A DNA stretch of 14,766 nucleotides, from assembly GCA_905210855.1 (NCBI GenBank), contig CAJLYL010000037.1, forward strand, positions 1-14,766, read 5' to 3'. The position numbers and the translations under genes were made by a program. The notes under the pieces were generated by a model, which worked only from the letters and a program-made list of their open reading frames with translations, was not told where the DNA came from and made no database searches. The DNA is from an uncultured Clostridia bacterium. GTDB lineage: Bacteria; Bacillota; Clostridia; UMGS1810. Below are positions 12,905 through 14,766 of the stretch, piece after piece. The stretch's first letter is position 1; every line of letters starts with the position of its first letter.

Positions 12905-13354
12905 TTACACAGCCGTGTCGTCAACAAAAAGAAAGCTCAAATCGCCGAAGGTTATTTTGTCGCTGTCCTTCAGGTGCACCGCATGAGTGCCGAGCTTGTT
13001 TCCGTTGAGATAAGTTCCGTTGGTGCTGCCCAAATCCTCTATGTAGAACTTGCCCTCACTGAATGTGATTCGGGCGTGTTCCTTCGAGAGATACGGATTG
13101 TTGATGTAGATATCGCACTTTTTGCTCCTGCCTATGGTTGCCTCCTCGCGCACGGAGTAACTCTCAAACACTCGGTATTTGAGCTCCTTGCGCAGGTTTA
13201 TCAGCTTCAGATATCCGTAGCCGTCGTCCTCTGCCTTGCTCATTCGTTTGGCGTCGGATATATCCAGATACACCAGCTTTACAACGCTGTATATGAAGAT
13301 ATACACAACAACGACAAAAGCATATTTGATAATGTCGGATATTATTGCATACAA
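12905..13354 (-). CDS. Membrane-anchored FHA domain protein
   Basis: A 149-residue protein with one N-terminal transmembrane helix (about 11-30) and a cytoplasmic FHA domain (about 60-145). FHA marks are present: IGRSKKCDIYI (GRS 75-77), the SKEHARI block (Ser90, His93) and DLGSTNGTYLNG (TNG 111-113). FHA domains bind phosphothreonine peptides; in Firmicutes these usually come from PrkC-type kinases, and FHA proteins often accompany cell-wall genes. A TTG start at 13354 is chosen: GGGGGAG (13361-13367) lies 6 nt before it, and the nearby ATG is out of frame. The frame extends upstream into uvrA without a better start. It overlaps the SD of the next gene and likely acts with that RodA-type protein. 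Confidence 0.88.
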   Translation of the reverse strand: MYAIISDIIKYAFVVVVYIFIYSVVKLVYLDISDAKRMSKAEDDGYGYLKLINLRKELKYRVFESYSVREEATIGRSKKCDIYINNPYLSKEHARITFSEGKFYIEDLGSTNGTYLNGNKLGTHAVHLKDSDKITFGDLSFLFVDDTAV

Positions 13355-13377
13355 TGAGTTCTCCCCCTTTTTATCGG

Positions 13378-14766
13378 TCAGTCGGCAGTCTCGCCGCTCC
13401 TGTCCTTGTTGACATATGCCTTTAGATATTTGCCTGTATATGACGCTTCGCACTCCATACATTTCTCGGGAGTGCCCTCGAAGACTATCTCTCCGCCCCT
13501 GTCGCCGCCCTCGGGCCCGAGGTCGATTATGTGGTCGGCAACTTTTATCACATCCAGGTTGTGCTCTATCACCACAACGCTGTTGCCGCCGTCTGCCAGG
13601 GTGTTCAGCACATCGGTCAGCTTGTGTACATCGGCACTGTGAAGTCCGGTCGTCGGTTCGTCCAGGATATACATAGTCCTGCCCGTGCTGCGGCGGCTGA
13701 GTTCCGTGGCAAGTTTTACACGCTGCGCCTCGCCGCCCGAAAGCGTCGTGGACGACTGACCTATCTTAACATAACCCAGTCCCACATCACACAAGGTTTG
13801 CAATCTGCGGCGGATTTTCGGAATATTCTCGAAAAACTCCAACCCTTCCTCTATGGTCATGTCGAGCACGTCGGCAATATTTTTATCCTTATATTTCACT
13901 TCGAGAGTCTCGCGGTTGTATCGCTTGCCCTTGCACACCTCGCACGGCACATATACATCAGGCAAAAAATGCATCTCTATCTGCAATATGCCGTCGCCGC
14001 CGCAAGACTCGCACCGTCCGCCGGACACATTAAAGCTGAATCTGCCCGGGCCGTAGCCGCGCACCTTTGCCTCGTTTGTGCTCGCAAACAGCGCCCTTAT
14101 GTCGCCGAAAAGCCCCGTATATGTCGCCGGGTTCGACCTCGGCGTTCTGCCTATCGGCGACTGGTCTATGTCTATCACCTTGTCCAGGTTGTCTATGCCC
14201 GTCATGGATTTGTGCTTGCCGAACTTGCATTTTGCACCGTTAAGCTCGCGGCACAGGCGCTTGTTGAGTATCTCGTTAATGAGGCTCGATTTGCCGCTGC
14301 CGGAAACACCGGTGACGCAGGTTATAACGCCCTTGGGGATATCTATATCAACGTTTTTAAGGTTGTGCTCGGCCGCACCGCTTATTTGTATAAAGCCCTT
14401 ATCGGTCTTGCGGCGCTCGGCCGGAACGGGGATTTTCCTCTTTCCGCTCAGGTACTGGCCGGTGAGCGAGTCCGGGCAGGCACAGATATCCTCGACCGTT
14501 CCTGCCGCGACGACATTACCGCCGTGAACGCCCGCTCCGGGGCCTATATCAACGATGTAATCGGCGGCGCGCATGGTGTCCTCATCGTGCTCGACGACTA
14601 TGAGCGTATTGCCGAGATCGCGCAGATCCTCAAGCGTTTTCAAAAGCTTCTCGTTATCGCGCTGGTGCAGGCCGATGCTCGGCTCATCGAGGATATACAG
14701 CACACCCGTGAGCGCAGCGCCGATCTGCGTTGCAAGCCTTATGCGCTGGCTCTCGCCGCCCGAGAG
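13378..14766 (-). CDS. uvrA: Excinuclease ABC subunit A, C-terminal half (5' part outside window)
   Basis: The last 462 residues of UvrA; the gene continues beyond the window's right edge. UvrA dimers find bulky DNA lesions and load UvrB in nucleotide excision repair. The visible part opens within the signature of the first ATPase (LSGGESQRIRLATQIG) and Walker B (YILDEPSIGLHQRDN). Then come the second ATPase Walker A (GVSGSGKSSL), the zinc finger CxxC-x19-CxxC (CESCGGDG ... CEVC), signature LSGGEAQRVKLATEL, Walker B MYILDEPTTGLH and a switch His in VVIEHNLDV. It ends at TGA 13378, 23 nt before the FHA gene. In this window it heads a long minus-strand run that also contains recN. Confidence 0.98.
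   Translation of the reverse strand, partial: LSGGESQRIRLATQIGAALTGVLYILDEPSIGLHQRDNEKLLKTLEDLRDLGNTLIVVEHDEDTMRAADYIVDIGPGAGVHGGNVVAAGTVEDICACPDSLTGQYLSGKRKIPVPAERRKTDKGFIQISGAAEHNLKNVDIDIPKGVITCVTGVSGSGKSSLINEILNKRLCRELNGAKCKFGKHKSMTGIDNLDKVIDIDQSPIGRTPRSNPATYTGLFGDIRALFASTNEAKVRGYGPGRFSFNVSGGRCESCGGDGILQIEMHFLPDVYVPCEVCKGKRYNRETLEVKYKDKNIADVLDMTIEEGLEFFENIPKIRRRLQTLCDVGLGYVKIGQSSTTLSGGEAQRVKLATELSRRSTGRTMYILDEPTTGLHSADVHKLTDVLNTLADGGNSVVVIEHNLDVIKVADHIIDLGPEGGDRGGEIVFEGTPEKCMECEASYTGKYLKAYVNKDRSGETAD

Overview
The window looks like chromosome of a spore-forming, low-to-mid GC Gram-positive bacterium of class Clostridia. This is inference from gene families and layout. The evidence is strong AGGAGG-type ribosome binding sites, sigma-A promoters of TTGACA/TATAAT type, a SpoVM-like sporulation peptide, the Firmicutes class III fructose-1,6-bisphosphatase, the rpsO-pnp pair, argR next to recN, and an FHA protein beside an FtsW/RodA protein. 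Nothing suggests a prophage, plasmid or genomic island.

Layout. (1) 1-593, minus strand: a tRNA operon read as Gly(TCC), Arg(TCT), His(GTG), Gln(TTG), Lys(TTT), then a CAT tRNA cut by the window edge, behind a near-perfect promoter. (2) 601-1119, plus strand: two small genes usually missed by gene callers, a 51-residue membrane protein and a 22-residue SpoVM-like peptide, ending at an intrinsic terminator and preceded by a leader with a 9-bp inverted repeat. (3) 1159-3854, plus strand: rpsO with its own promoter and terminator, then pnp behind a long hairpin leader and followed by a terminator. (4) 3855-4235: non-coding stretch with three adjacent GC-rich hairpins. (5) 4236-4769: ogt, plus strand, convergent with the next block across a shared terminator. 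(6) 4804-6935, minus strand: a two-gene operon of CobW/G3E GTPases with its own promoter. One has a His/Cys-rich insertion. The other lacks the CxCC motif and carries a C-terminal domain like that of the YcgQ (TIGR03943/DUF1980) family. (7) 6954-14766, minus strand: a tightly packed run uvrA (5' part outside the window), FHA protein, FtsW/RodA protein, argR, recN, dCMP deaminase, fbp.

How the genes work together. Block 3 joins translation and RNA turnover. Block 7 mixes DNA repair (uvrA, recN), pyrimidine nucleotide supply, cell-wall synthesis, arginine control and gluconeogenesis. Spacing there is short and no terminator is obvious between genes, so cotranscription is likely but not proven. 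The CobW pair probably handles a metal such as zinc. ogt adds direct repair of alkylated DNA.

The most interesting points are the small-protein/SpoVM module, the long pnp leader hairpin, the unusual CobW pair and the FHA-RodA pair without an adjacent transpeptidase. I found no clearly new defence or mobile system.
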